A stretch of DNA of 64,000 nt from Crocodylus rhombifer (GCA_038503035.1 JAVSML010024332.1:168637-232636); one strand, 5' to 3'; shown: positions 35,283 to 49,300, counted from the stretch's first letter. The notes: a model not told the origin generated them from the sequence alone. Made by a program: numbers and translations.

Positions 35283-38200
35283 GAGTTCAAAATTGTTTAC
35301 AAAGTGAAGCCTTCAGGGATCAATTAACACACAGTAGCTTTTAGGACATGTTTTAATCTTTCAAGTTTTATAGAGACTGACAGTAAAATTATGGGAAGCT
35401 GGTAACCTTGACAGCTGGAGCCAAGGCTACTTATAAGGCTCAAAAAATAAAATACATGCATGCTGGATATGTACTGATTACAAGGCTGCTCTGTTTCATT
35501 TTCTGCTTTTCTATAACCGAGCTTTTTCCACAGAGAATAGTGGCTTCAAAGTGAAAGGAATGCATGTACAAGGTAATATTTTTAAAGCGGTGCATTAAGT
35601 TGTCCTCCAAATATACATCACCACTTTGTTTGTAGGAGAAGGGGGGTGGGAGGAGGATATTATTTGCATCTTGAAATTGGGTTATTGTATGCAGAAGCAC
35701 TGCATGCACATGGATAACTTTAGGCACAAGAGACAAGGAGTTTCCCATATTACATGACAAAAATAAATGTCAATAACCTCTCCATTTGTGCTACATTTTG
35801 CACCACATCAGAGGGTCATTTTTAGAGTGAGAGGGGAAATCAGTGACTTCCATCTCTTTTAGAAGGTGTTCTAGTTTTGGCCAAAAAAAATCTAAATTGC
35901 TCTTAACCAGGGGAAACTTTATCAGTCCAGATACAATAAAACACAGCTGAAATTTCATCTAAAATTGCATGAAAGCTTTTATGAAGTCATACAAGTATTA
36001 TTTAACATTTCTAATTTTGTTCTTCATTTTCACTTACCTCTGCACTGTGTTATGCTCTGGGCAGCATGAAAGCGCTTCAGGAGAGCACTATAAGTACTAT
36101 TATTTCTGTCATGACTGGAGGCAACCTGTTTACTAATAAAGTAGCCTATTTTTCAAAACTTCTAGCTAAATTATGTATTGTAAAGTAGTGAAATTATTTT
36201 TTAAGAAAAGTAAAAATGAACATACATAAATCATTTTAGAACTATGCAACAGAAATACCAGTTTTTGCAAGAGGTTGAATATTGGATTAACCACCCTTAA
36301 CGATGTTTTATATATCAACCAGCTTTTACAATTCCAAAACAATTTTCAAAGATAATGTATTGCTTCTAGATGTACTATTGTTGCTACATTTTATGAATAA
36401 GCTTTTAAACTTGCCTTTTGATTTTTTCCTGTACTGTATATTAACACATTTTTTTCCAAAATAGAGCCAGAAAAGTGATATCAAGTAGCAATAAAGAAAA
36501 TATTTTAGACTTCCATTCTTGCCAACTCTTCCTATATATTTGATTTTCACTCTTTCTTGTGTGTTTTTATTAGATTCTTGCACTTCAGGTGAGAAGAGAG
36601 AAGTCTGAATGAATGCCAAAAACATGTTGATAAAACAGTTTGTGTTTCTAGGCTTTTGTTATTTCTCAGACATGTTTGGTTCATATAGAACTAGAGTATT
36701 CAACTGCTTGGAAGGATTCTCATTTGTCTTTAAGACTATTTGTTCTGTTTTTCTGAAATGAGTATAGTGAAGCTTCATTTTTATTACTATAGAACCAATG
36801 TGCTGAGTATGTTTTCCCACTAGCTTATGACCTTCCCATAGCATGGCATTCTTTTGCCATAATCATTCATTTAATTCTTGGTACAATAGTGCAGAAGTCC
36901 ATCAAGTGTATTAATTCTTCTTTGGTAGCTTTAGACAACATTGGTCACAGTATCTTGATGTGATGCCTGTCCTTCTTAATCAGCATACAACTTCTTTTGT
37001 CCCTCTTCTTCATTCAGAGCCCATCACTTGTGAATGCATCACAGCATTTGAATTTTCACAGCCATTACAAGCATGCACTGTAAGCTTTTGCATGAAGGAC
37101 TGGGATAATTAGATGAATTGCTCATCATCTTGGGTTAGCTACTTGCAGGTTTGCAGAAAGTAGTTTCAAGTTTTAGAAGTAAAGCTGCATCGTTATTGGT
37201 ATGTGCATACTTTACCTAAATATTATTACTCTTTATACATTTCTATATAAGAGACTCAGCTACTGGAATTGGGTCTGTGCACTGGTTTTTGAAAGAAGGT
37301 ATATGAAGACATTCCACTTATGTTGACTTAACTGGGGTTAGGTTGATCTCAGTGATAATCTGTACAGATGTTCTGGAGGTTAGGTTAGAATCAAAGCATG
37401 GTGCATGGTTCCCTGCTTAATACATACACATCAATTTTATGGACCTGTTTTTGAGGAAGAAGGTATGGGTTGTATCTGAGATAATATGGTATATTCCCAG
37501 CTATTTCTCTTCTGTATAAAACACTGACTGTAGACAGTATTCATAATATTCATAACTCTCTCTTCTATAAAAAAGAGGCGGGGAGTGGAGGGGTGGGAGG
37601 CAGAGGATTTAGTATCCCAGAGCTATAAGTATATGAAGATGCTTACCAGATGATCTTAGAACTTCCAGGGTTTTACACTGATACGTTTGCATGTGTTTGA
37701 TGTTAGGGTCAAAGTCAAATGGATGACTTTCTGAGTTTAGATGCATGGCCTGGGTGGTTACACATATTTTTAATGTCTCTTTCTCTTCTCCATGAGAAGG
37801 CTTCTAATTTAAGGAAAAATCTACAAAAGAACAAAAAAGAAAGCAAGGCTTAAGGAAGAGAAAGTATTAATGCTTTGCAAAGACAATGAACTTGGGAGTG
37901 GTGTATACACTACCATTGAAAGAAGAAAAAGTCATCTCTTCGCTTTACGAACCTCACCTCCATATAACTTGTAGATGAGATAACACATTTTTATCCTTTT
38001 ACTCTTTCATACAAATTTTTTATCTTTGGAATAATATTAATACATTTGAAGACAACTAAGCAGATAATTTGGGAATATTGGCATAGGGACCAGTTGGCAT
38101 AGCTATGTTGTAACGATACTGAAATATGTACTTATTTCTCATATAATCATACAAGCCAATAAAATGTACCTGTATATTTCACCCTTATAAGCTAGCCCTA

Positions 38201-39641
38201 CTAAAATTTTATCACTTCTCATACCCTAACACTAAATCTTAAGGTAACTGTATAATAACACAGTTTATTACTGAGACCCCCTCTTTATCTAGTCTCTATC
38301 ATTTCTTAACTTGATTTTTCTGTGACACAGAAGATAAAGCTCTATTATAAAAAAAATAAAAAAGTACCGGATAACAGATTTATTTTTATATGAACTGTCT
38401 ACTTTACCTGCTGTGTGAAACATACTTGTGATACTTCTGTTCAATGTCATGTTGCTTATTGATATGGAGACATTTGATCTTTTACTTTGTGTATAATGCA
38501 TCTGCTGTTTTTAATTGACAATGGTAGGTGCTATAGGGCTTGTGCCCTTTCCAAAACAATGTCTTTTCTTCTGCTATAGCAGGTAAGGGGTCCTATCTCA
38601 CTCTTAACCCCTCCTGGATGATACAAAACTCATCTGCACGACTTCAATGATAAGTATACTTGTTCTTATTTATTACAGGGATGTGTATACACTTTCCCTG
38701 ACAGGAGGATGTTTACCATGACACCAGGCAGAAGACGATTTTTACTGATGTGAAAAATAACTGAAAAACAAATAGGGCTCTACCATCCCCTGCACCCCAA
38801 CCTTACGCCCCCAGATACCCAGATTTCCTTTCAGGGTGTTACAGAAAAGAAAACAGTCCTCATCAAAATAAGCAAACAAAATAAAGTCCTTATACTGCTA
38901 CTCGTGGCTCTTCTTATACTTAAAACAATGTTGCTTTTTTTATTCAAGTCCTAGTTGTCAACACTGGCTGCCACTCTCCTTGACTAGCCTCCAGTGTGTC
39001 CCTTACCTGACCAGGGAGCCTCACCTGTCACCCACACATTGTTCTTCACTTCATACCCCTGCTCCTAGGGACTCTGACAGCCTACTTCCCAGCTGTCCTT
39101 CCCTCTCCTCCATGTTGTTTTTTCCCTCCCAGGGTAAGTCCGCTCCTTTCTCTCTCCACCCAAATTGTTTTTCTTTTTTTCTTTTGCCTTGTCGCCTGGG
39201 CGTTCCCTGCATTGCTGCTTTTACTGGCATCTCTCTCCAGCTTGGGGATGCTGGTGCCTCTCCCGCGCTTGGGGCTTTTTCCTGTGTCTCTCTCTGGCTC
39301 AGGGCTGCTCTGTTGGCTCATCTGGAGCCAGCAGTCATTCCAGAGCTGTCCTCTTCTTCCTGCTGTCTCCCAGTGTTTCAAGGCAAGTCTGGGGGAGACT
39401 GGTCTCCCTGCAGGGAAAACAGTCTCCTGCTGTGGCTCTCCTTCACATTACTCTTATGCTTCCCTTCTAAAACCATCAGTAGAACTTGAAATTGAGACCA
39501 AAATGTCATATGATTCTAGAAAAGGACTTTTAAAGAAAGAGACAATGAACTCTGCCCCTTCTGTTAATATTTAAGAAGGATCATCAGTGTGTGCTCCAAG
39601 GAGAGGCTGAGCACATTTGTAACAGACATGATGGGCTAGAC
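35283..39641. other. Mostly AT-rich sequence, no gene seen
   Basis: More than 4 kb without a recognised exon or repeat. From about 38980 to 39475 the plus strand is pyrimidine- and GC-rich with longer but overlapping frames on both strands. That looks compositional and could be an unrecognised LTR. Confidence 0.4.
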
Positions 39642-41617
39642 CAGTGGTGCTCAAAATATGGCTCTTGGGCTGGAGGCCCATGGAGCTGAGTCATTTGGCC
39701 CATAGGGCACCTGTTACTTTATAAGGAAACTGTAGCAAGCTGACCTGGCTAAGGGAGGTCTGGCACCACAGGTGGTGGAAAAAATATTTGGCAGGGCTGG
39801 AGGAGCATGTGGCAGTGGTGCTGGAGCAGTGGAGCTGTGGGGTGCTGGCCTGGCTGCATGCCAAGTGGCACTGGGTGCCATGGCAGCACTGCTGTTGCTG
39901 GCTGGTGCTAAATTAGTTTGGTGAGGGCTAAGGCCCGTTAGCTCTGGCCTTCCTCCACCTATGGCTGGCAGCTAGAAAACAGGTTAATTGCCAATGAACA
40001 GACAGACTTGTAGCCAGCTGCCAGGAGTAAGATGCAGAGGAGTAAGATGCACAGAGGCAGTCATCTAGGCTGCTCAGGGACAAAGAGCTGGAAACAGCTC
40101 AGTTAAACAACAGCAAGGGAAAGCAGGATAGCCATTAGTCCCAGAATGGTAATCCTTGTTGGTGGCTGTAGAGTCAGCTGACCAGAAGGGGTGGGTGGGG
40201 CTTAGAAGGCACATATAACCAGTGCCTGAAAGAGGCAGCTGGTCAGGCCCTGCAACCACCAGGGGAAAGAGCTCTTGAACAAGGGGGCTACAGGAGATGG
40301 AATGACTGGCTGATACCTGAGCTGCCCTGGGGACTGCAAGTGAGGAGTTGATAGTTGGCAGGGAATCATTACCCAGCATGAAGAGGATTTGTTATACAGT
40401 GTGTATACCAGAGTGTAGAATTGCAGCCAGTGGGCTTGTAATTTGGTTTAAAGTTTAAGTGAATGGACTGGGAGTGTCTAGAAGGGATGAGGATGAGGTC
40501 ATAGAAACATGCTAGGGGCACACTGGAGTTTTGAGCCTTGCCAGGGGCTGGGGCTTAAGACACAGACTGTGCTTAAGCCCCAAAGGGTTGAAGGCTAGAG
40601 AAAGGCTCAAGCCCTGCCTGGGGGGAAGCCAGACAAGGTCAGGGGCCCAGAACCCAAGAAGGATGAAACCAGGGCCAGGGCCCCAGTGCCTAAGAGGGGC
40701 AAAACCGAGGCCAACAACCCAGAGCCTGAGAAGGTTGAGACAAGGGATGGAGCCCCAGAAGCCGGGTCCAACACAGTGGGTGTAGGCTAAGGGGACCAGC
40801 TAGAAGAAGTGGATGGTAGCCAGGAATGCTGAGGCCCCAACAAGGATGTGGAGGCCTAAGGAGTGATTAGCTGATCACTCCTTAGGCCACTAGACTGATT
40901 AACTGATACTGATATCATCAGTGAGGCATGGGCATCTTCTATAGGGGTGGAGGGAAGCCACACATAGCTCTTGAGGAAACCAGATGTCTTGGGGACACAG
41001 ACAGGCCAGGAGGGCCCAATTAATGCTTGAGAGGCAGGATTTGGATCAGCTGGGTTTGGGAGGGACCCACTGACTGACTATAGATAAGAGCTTGCTCAGC
41101 GATCCTGGGGCAGCCTCCCTTGTTCCAACCAAATAATACCAGCAAGGTGTGGCAGGAGAGACAGTAAGAGGGAGGTTAGCCTAGAGTCAGAGCAGGCCAG
41201 AAGTTGCATGGCCTCCAGGGGGAATCATGGCCACCCCTGGGGGAACAATCCTGTTACAGATCCCTGTGGGTCAGGGAGTTTGGAGCCCTCTGGCAATTAA
41301 AACTGCCACCACACCCCATCACTAAATTTTTGGAACCGTGGGGAGCTCTATGGGCCAGATGACTCAATTCTGTGTTTGCAATTGGGTTGGCTTCCAGGGT
41401 TAGACCTAGTGTGCATGACCCTGGATCCGGCATGTGGAGTCAGTATGTAATCCCAGACCTGGTGCCTGGCTGATCCACTGTCAGACTCAGTACGTGGTTG
41501 TGGACTTGGCACCTGGTACGGGCAAGGGTTGATTCATAGTCTGGATCTGACTGTGAGGTGGGCGCTCAACATCAAATTTGGCTCACAAATCTGACCCAGG
41601 AAGCTTGAGTTCTGCTG
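39642..41617. mobile_element. Composite hAT-like block with tandem repeats
   Basis: The left edge CAGTGGTGCTCAAAATATGG and right edge (complement of CAGCAGAACTCAAGC) resemble hAT-Charlie-type termini, and the left flank GGCTAGAC resembles the TCTAGA-type target. Subterminal blocks GAGTCATTTGGCCCATAG (left) and CTATGGGCCAGATGACTC (right) are complementary. The interior from about 39970 to 41330 is unlike the ends and may be a second inserted element. No matching right duplication was found and no transposase frame is present. Confidence 0.45.
40620..40770 (+). repeat. Imperfect ~37-bp tandem repeat
   Basis: Three to four units of the form CCCAGNNCCNAAGAAGG...AAACC...GGGCC follow each other with a period of about 37 bp. 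This explains the open frame here. Confidence 0.55.
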
Positions 41618-42650
41618 TCTTAAAATGTTGTGGTAGCTGTTTTGTTGTGTGTGTTGGGGCCCCTCTCTGCTGCTGGCCCCTTCCCTTCCATCCACCCCTG
41701 CCCCTGTCATTCAAGCTGTGCAGAAAATAATTCAAGATTCATTAAGCCATTAGACAGTCTCTGGATAAAATATGGGAAGGGAGAGACTGGAACTCAGACT
41801 TCTCCTTCACAGAGGGTGGTAGAAGAACTAGGTGATGGAGCCATCCCCTTATGCCTTTGTTCTTGGCCAATTAAGCTTGAATAGTGGCATGACTCCAGCA
41901 GGGATTGAAAACACCTCTAGTCCCAGATTAGTTTAAAGCCTGGTAGTTAGGGCACTCTCATTAGAAAAGTGGGACAAGCTGCCTCAGATGGAAGAGAGAA
42001 TTGAAGCTGGATCCCTCACTTTCTGGGCATGCGGTTTAACCACTATGTTCTTACATTCAAAGCAGATGGCAGAACCTTTACTGGCCCTATTTTAACAGAC
42101 TAAACTTTGCTCGCTTCTTTGAAAGAAAGAGTGTAGGCAATTGCCCTCAAAAATGTATTCTACACTGAGGTATCCAATGGATAGAAGTGCCCTCCTACAG
42201 TTCTAAGTCAGTGCCTAAGGTCTCAAGAAAGGCAGGACTTGAGACGCATGCCTGTCCTTAGCATTGCCTATTGGCTACCTGTGCTTTGTTCAGCATGTTT
42301 ACTGTTCTGCTGCACATTCTCAGGTGCCTAACTCTTGTCATGCACCACTGAGGGAGCTTCGGTGTTTAACTATCAACTCTGTATTCTGCTTTGTGAGGGT
42401 CGACCACCTATAAACTTGGCATTGCAGCATTTAACATCTATGCACCCTGTGTGTTTTGAATCAAGCCCAGTAGCTATTTGCATTATATAATGTCTAAAGG
42501 TGTTAATCAAAATCAGACTACCATAGTGTTAGGCACTAGATAGCCACATACTGTGCTGCTGTCCATGTTCTACAAACATTTCTAAGGTCTCAATCCTGAA
42601 CCAGTAAAATAAATAGGGGATTCATAATTTGAGACTTCAGTAACTGCATG
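41618..42650. other. Mixed sequence, no gene seen
   Basis: No recognised repeat or exon. Confidence 0.5.
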
Positions 42651-42658
42651 ATCTAGAC

Positions 42659-42855
42659 CAGCGGTTCTGAACCTTTTTCAGTCGATGTACCCCTTGGTCT
42701 CAGAGTGAGACTTCCCCTTTCCTCTTTAATTAAAAAACTAATTTTTTAGGCCCTTCGACCTGTGTTAGAAAATGTATGAAAAATATCTTACGTACCCCCT
42801 GATGAGACTTCATGTACCTCCTGTGGGTACATGTATCCCTGGTTCAGAACTGCTG
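42659..42855. mobile_element. hAT (Charlie-type) MITE with perfect 8-bp target duplication
   Basis: A 197-bp unit with ends CAGCGGTTCTGAACC and GGTTCAGAACTGCTG (15-bp inverted repeats, one mismatch). Both flanks carry ATCTAGAC (42651-42658, 42856-42863), matching the NTCTAGAN preference known for Charlie-type hATs. Inside, GATGTACCCC and GGGTACATG also oppose each other. It is too short to encode anything and is presumably an internally deleted derivative. Confidence 0.92.
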
Positions 42856-42896
42856 ATCTAGACCATAAGTAAGATGGATTAGGAATAGGAGAAACT

Positions 42897-43113
42897 GGCT
42901 GCATCTACATGAGATGCTGACTGCGCAGTATCTCGTTACTAGTATGCAGAGGCATCACATGCAATGAAGTGTGACAGATACTACTGCACAGTAGTAATGG
43001 GTTACTGCACAGTCAGCATAACCTAAAAGCTGTTCAGTGATGCTACTGTGCAATAACTTAGTATACACAAGTACCAAATGACTGCACAGCCAGTGTCTTG
43101 TGTAAACACAGCC
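42897..43113. mobile_element. Harbinger-like MITE, 217 bp
   Basis: Ends GGCTGCATCTACATGAG and CTTGTGTAAACACAGCC form imperfect inverted repeats that extend some 35 bp inward. Both flanks are ACT (42894-42896, 43114-43116). The interior repeats CTGCACAGTA-type blocks in both orientations, giving a hairpin-like whole. It lies 41 bp from the hAT MITE. The copy at 10335-10597 belongs to the same family. Confidence 0.82.
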
Positions 43114-43116
43114 ACT

Positions 43117-45244
43117 GTGTATTATTTTGCTTTTACGTATGAGGAAACTGAGGCACCTAAACCATGTGTAGGTCTCAAATTTGTCATGCCCAAGAGTGGT
43201 TCGCACAAACACACATTGTGTATTCTACCCTACTGTCTCTCCACTTGGAAGTAGTGTGGAAACATCCACGGAGCGCTAAGGATCAGCTGAGTGACAGTAC
43301 TAATTGGTTAGGTCCCAGCACTGTGCATACACAGATATACTGCATTTGGTTTCTGGGACTAGCTCTACACTTTTGACGGTGCTTCTGCCAGATGTGGTAA
43401 GCTTGCATTTTAGATGTGGCCTTAGATGCTGGTGAAAATCAATAGAAAATATGACTTTATATGCCAGCGTAGAATCTGGTCTCTTAGAAATCACAGTGAG
43501 GACATGGTGAAACAAAAGATCACTTGAGGCCCAATCCTGCATCTTAACTAAAACATCTTCTTTTTGTCTAAATAAATCATTTTCTTCTTCTCCAGTCTAT
43601 TAATTGATAACTCTGTGGAGGTATTTGTTTCCCAGATATTTAACTCTGAGATACTGGCACGTAGGTCGTCTTACTGTTCTCGTTTTAACTTTAGTGCCGA
43701 TGTGCTCCCTTGGCCACCATTATGCTTCTCCTCTATTTCAGAAGGTAGCCTAGAGTAAGTGGGATATAGAACAACCCTGTCAATGCCTGCATATTCACCT
43801 GTTTCACAGTGGCTGGATGATTCCCTAGGGGATCATTTACAACATGCATCACCTCCTATGGCAACATGTGGGAGAAACAGAAGGTCTTCTTTGTATTGCA
43901 ACAGTTACATAATTTAAACTGGACAAAGATCTGAGCCATTGAGTATTATGCTGACACATGACAATCATAAATTAAAATGATAATGTCCAAAAATGCATCA
44001 CACTATGGCTTAGTAACAGTCATCAAATAGCAATTAGTACAGGCAGAAATATAAACAGTTCACAGAGGGACATTTAAATTCTGAGGCTGTGAATGGTGGA
44101 AATTCCTAGAGGAGGCCATTCAAAAAATAAATAATGTAGTAATAAGAGAAAAGCTGTTTAATTGTGCTTAAATGTATATATTGTCTTCCCCAAAGCACAA
44201 CTCAGTCATAACCAGTGATGAGTATATCTCAGTTTAACTTCAAGACTATTAAGTACCAAATACCTTTAACAGACTTTAAAGTAATGTATATAAAGATAAG
44301 AAGTGTCCAGCAATCTGTCCATATGAATCATAAAATGTTTATTCCAATTTTGATTGTTCCAGATGCTGGAGGTCAGATACAAAAAAGCTAGAAGGAAGCC
44401 CTTTAAAAGAAAGGGCCAGTTGAAGTTAAAAGGAAGGAAGCACAACAAAAAGGGATGATATAGCAGAACTGCAAATGAGTTAAAAAGGTCAGAAATCTCT
44501 TGCTTTAAAGGAAAGGTTCTTTATTTGGTCATATATTATATTGTTCACTATTTGGGAAGACAGCATTATATTTTCTGGACAACTTGATTATAATTATGAG
44601 CTTCCAGTTCTAAGACTATTATTTTAAAGTACGTAATTTCAAAAATATAACCTGTCGCATAAATTGTATGGTATGGCCTGTCATGGCTGTATGTCTTTGA
44701 GATAGTACCCAATTTGATGAACAGCTATTCATCACTATGCTGTAAACTGAAATGCTTTCATAGATAACACACTAATGAATATTTGACTTGAGGAAATGAT
44801 ATATTAGTTGAGAAATCTGGGAAAATTCATTATATGGAAGGAAAATTAGATAGTTGTGTGTTTCTTAATACAGTAAGCTGAAATCGTTCATATGATAAAA
44901 GTTCTTAGTTTTTACTGTACAATAAGATGATGATATACATTTTCAGATTTTTTTAGACAGCAATTTGGCTCCTTCACATGCTATTTCTGTTCCTCTTTGT
45001 TTTTGGATAATTTGAAAAGCTGAAATATTTAAATACATTCAGAGGGACATTTCATTTATATTTATTATATTTTTTGGATTACCTAATGAGCTCTGGTCGC
45101 AAGGCTGCAGTGTCCCAGTTCCATTCACATGCTATTGCAGTAGCAGTCAGGCTATTTAGCTGAAATGGAATGCCTGGAGTCTTCCTGTTGAATACATCCC
45201 TCCTCTGCAGAGGGGAGAGTTATACCGCATATGAGTATGAGACA
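43117..45244. other. AT-rich sequence, no gene seen
   Basis: No recognised exon or repeat. Confidence 0.5.
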
Positions 45245-45470
45245 AAAGTGTGTCGTTGAAAAGGCTAAGAGCACACTGGGCTGCATTAGTAGGAGTGTTG
45301 CTAGACAGGTTGTAGAATCTCCATCCTTGGAAGCTTTTAAGATCCAGGTAGACAAAGCTTTGGCTGGGATGATTTAATTGGGAACAGTCCTGCTTTGAGC
45401 AGGGGATTGGACTAGATGACCTCTGGAGGTCCCTTCTAAACCTAATTTTCTATGAGTCTATGAATATGAC
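45245..45470 (+). mobile_element. CR1 LINE 3' fragment with internal deletion
   Basis: Begins with the GGGCTGCATTAGTAGGAGTG block of ORF2, jumps within a few bases of 45303 to the last ORF2 segment (GAATCTCCATCCTTGGAAGC) and ends with CTAGATGACCTCTGGAGGTC and a TCTATGAGTCTATGA tail. A few hundred bases between the two blocks are missing. Same older subfamily as 19697-20151. Confidence 0.82.
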
Positions 45471-45567
45471 CCAAATCTTAAATCTTAATTTAAAAAACAA
45501 ACTCTTTAGGGTCAAATTCCGCTGTCTGCTAACACTAATGTAAATCCACTCTAATTACACTGAAAAG

Positions 45568-46384
45568 CTAGGGACAGAAATTAAACACAACCTGGATTAA
45601 GTGATTAGAAACTGATTTAAACCTGTAACAGAACAGAAGCTCAGTGCACATAAACCAGTTTCAAAATGGCTGAACCTGGTTGAATGTATTATCATACTTA
45701 ACTGATTTGGGTCAAACCGGTTTATGAAACTTGTGTCCCAGAACTCTACTTGGTTCAAGTTGAATTACAGTCCCCCAGCTTCCCAGCATTTTCCAGCGCT
45801 GGACTGAGCTGTGCTGTCTGCTCCAGACAGTAGGGCTAGTCCCACCCCTCTTCCCCCTAGCTGGAGCAGTGAAGACTGGCTGATAAGGGGCCCAGTGAGG
45901 GGGTGGGGGCTGAGGCAAGCCCGGCTGGGGATGCAGCCCAATCTGCAGGGCGGGGCAGGGGGGCTGCCCCCCTGCACAGGAAACCTCGCTGGGACCTGGG
46001 CTTGGGGGGGGAGGGGATGGGGTTAAACACCCCTTCCCCTGCTCAAACTTACTGCTGACTCTGACTATGGATTACAAATCCCAGAGGCACCTGGACACAG
46101 GAAGAAGTGATGAGCAACCATGTAGAGTCCTACTGCTATGATTTTGGACTGCAAATCCCAGAGACCTTGGGGGGCAGCAGGAAAAGGAAGTGAACACATA
46201 CCTAGAGAGCCATGCTGTCGCACCCCCTGGCTTCTAGCCTGAGCCATTGCAGGCATGTGGCTGCATTTCCTGAATGAAAGGTAAATGTCTGTTCATGTCT
46301 GGTTCAATTTAATCTGTGCAGTTTATCCTAACCTGCAAAGACTGGATTGATTCAGCCTTAGTTTTTTTCACTGTGTGCACTTAG
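45568..46384. repeat. ~820-bp dispersed repeat, copy B
   Basis: Matches copy A (27108-27926) in order and nearly in length, with direct orientation. The termini are CTAGGGACAG and CTTAG. The promoter-like motif ATTACAAATCCCAGAG (46071-46086) and a second ACTGCAAATCCCAGAG (46148-46163) are conserved. No gene inside; the open frames are GC-driven. Confidence 0.7.
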
Positions 46385-49300
46385 CCAAAGTCATGGATTT
46401 GCTGTGAACTTAACCCCAGTAGGATTTGGCTGAAAAATTTCGAAAATATTTATAAATTGGAGTTATATTTTGCTAGCAGAGAAAAAAAATTGACCTGGAA
46501 CATCATTTTGGAGGAAGAATGTTATTATGTACTGTGGCAGCAGCTGGCATGGGTGGTGGTGGTGGTGCCCCACGTGATTGGTATACTCTGCTTACATTAA
46601 AAATGTGAATGTCTTTCTAGATTTTTAAGTAGTTTGGGAATAGGAAAAAACTGGCTCTCTGATGAGATCTAAGCTGGCCACTTTCTCCACCCTGTATCTT
46701 TTCTACAACTATAAAAAACCCCACTGTTGACTATTCTAATTTACTGTGTTATTTTTTCCTTGCTGCAGAACAGAACTTGCAATTTCTAGTACACTTGGTG
46801 ATAGAAAAAGAGTGAGTGTCAAGAGCTGTTGCCTGAGAGATTTGAAATGCTGATAGTTTGTCTGGAGCTGGGTATGAAATAAGTTCACATGAAGCCAAGA
46901 CCTCAAGGGGGTCTTGATAATTGTTCATCAGACTAGGGTGACAGATGAGTTGACTTTAGCAGAACAGTCCCACTCAGAACGTGAATCAACATGAACCACT
47001 TTTCTCAGTCATTACTAAAAGGAACTGACCATCAACCTTTTGCGCTTGCTAATTTATTGCAATCAGAATCTGGTCTTGATCTTGGTACTCTTAACCTTTG
47101 GAGGTAATTTAGGTCCTTCTGGAGGATAATGCCATCATTGTTTCTTTAAGAAGAGTTAAACTAATCAGAGGAATGTGTCATTTCTTTAAACATATTTTGT
47201 AGAGTCTGTTTTTCTCTTTCCAGTTGTGTTATAATGTAAGACAAACATAAATAATACCAAAATTCACTTCATCTCATTTAAGTTACAGTCAGTCAGTAGC
47301 AAATCCATTGAAATAAATGGGATTGCACAGGTATAACGGCAGTTTATGTAAGACTAAAACCAAGCCTGTGACATCTCTGAGGTGGAGTTCCTATTTATTA
47401 AGTAGAAATAAGAGGAGAAAATTAAATTTGAACTGGATACAGTCTAATGTAAAGGCAGTTGAGAGGTTAGGTTTTTATTTTAAACAAGACAAATGAATCT
47501 AGTATAAAGGACATCAGTAATTAAGCTTGACAAATAGGTTACCTTTTCAAATACTGTAGTCTCAATTATATCTTTTATAAACCAGTAAAAAGACTCCTCA
47601 ATAGCAGAAGAGGACATGAATATTATTAATTTTAAGTACAGTGCATTACTAATTGAACTCACTTTGACCCTGAATCATGTTTTTTTTTAATTGTTCTTTT
47701 TAATGTGTGCAAGAAAGACAGCTAAGGAAATTTTACATATTACTGGAATTATGTGTACAGGGGAATGTTTTATATCAATAAGGAGATCTGGGAATCTGAA
47801 GCCACCCACTCCCCAACACCTACCTAAAATGAGTAGCAACAGCTGCTTGAACTGAACTAAAAACCATAACAGAAAAACAAAAAATAATTCATATTGATCT
47901 ATATATGGACTAGCATAACTCATTATCTATGCTTTCATGTGTACAGGGACAGGTAAAATTACTGAACATAAGAAAAAGCTGCTAAATGGAAAGAACTTCC
48001 ATTTCAAATTTATAAAGCCCTTGATAAATTGAAATGTCAAACTCTTGAGCAATTTCAAGTCTTGGAGCAATAGGAACTGAGTCGTATCTTTTTTACACTA
48101 CCTTAACACTCAAGTAATTTTTGAACTTCAGTGGTTTCACTCCTGTTTTATACACGACAGTGAGATAAGAACCAGACCAAAAAGTGTCTAGAATAAAAAA
48201 AATAGAATTTTTGAAAGATCAACTCACTTGAAGGACTGATAGAAAGACACAAATTATCACATAGAATGTAGCCAGGCCAGTGAAGTGCCTCAAAATTATT
48301 ATGCTCTGATGGCTTTTTGCGGGGTTTACATAGAAGGACTTAGTCTCAATCCATTTCCCAGTGAGTAGGTCAACAAACTGAAAAACAAAAGTAATCCCAT
48401 CACAACTGGCAATCTCAGCACAGAATTTGGGGAAGAGCCCAGGATTCTAGAGCTCTGACATTCTCGTGCTTGTAATTCCCGGGCGAAATACATGTGTAGC
48501 CTGTCTCAGGCAGCTGATTTACATTGAGGGAAAACACTTTCCTCTTTAGCCCATGTGATAGCTGTCTTTTATTGGGACAATGAAAGTCTAGATGTCAACT
48601 TTCTTAATGAGAAAAATGTGTTTGTGCGGGATAAATAAAGCTATATAAGACACGTATAGTTTTTTTTTAACGTTAGGGAATTAAGTCAGGCTTTACAATT
48701 CAAAATAAAACCCTTTGCCTTATCACATTGTAATATAACAGGTATTCCAGAATTAATTTGTTATATATTTTGATTGCCTATGTCATACATTGGTAAGTTT
48801 GAGTTTGGGGTGGATGGCAGGACTCTGTTGTGCTATGTGACATACAGATTCAGTAGGTCAATATTGGGAAAGCTTGAAAAATGTCCGTTTTGTGTCTTCA
48901 TGGAGCGCTTCACTTTCCAGTGCTGCAAGCTTAGCACTATCCAAGACCAGTACTTTTATAAAAATATTATATGTTGATAATATAATGTAGAGCATGAGTA
49001 ATATAAAGGTTTATGTAAAAAACAACTTACAGATCTATAGAACATTAAACAGATTCTTAAGTCTCAGACTCTTTACTTCAGTGCTGCAATGTAGTGGTGA
49101 TGCCACTACCAGAATATATATTGGGATGAGTAATGACACAAAGCAGACTGCAGTTTTTGGGCTCTCTCAAGACACAGAAAAAAAGAAGAAAATCACAATC
49201 TGATAAATACATACTTTTTTGCTCTTTAATCTTTTTTTCTGTCTTCCATTTTTACACATCCTACATCACACATTTTTCCAGACAGATAAAAAGATAAGTT

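Noticed and set aside
38980..39574. 169-residue open frame rich in Ser, Leu and Pro
   Set aside because: It lies in a pyrimidine-rich stretch with equally long frames in other phases and no recognisable domain.
40531..40785. 84-residue repetitive open frame
   Set aside because: It is produced by the ~37-bp tandem repeat inside the composite transposon block.
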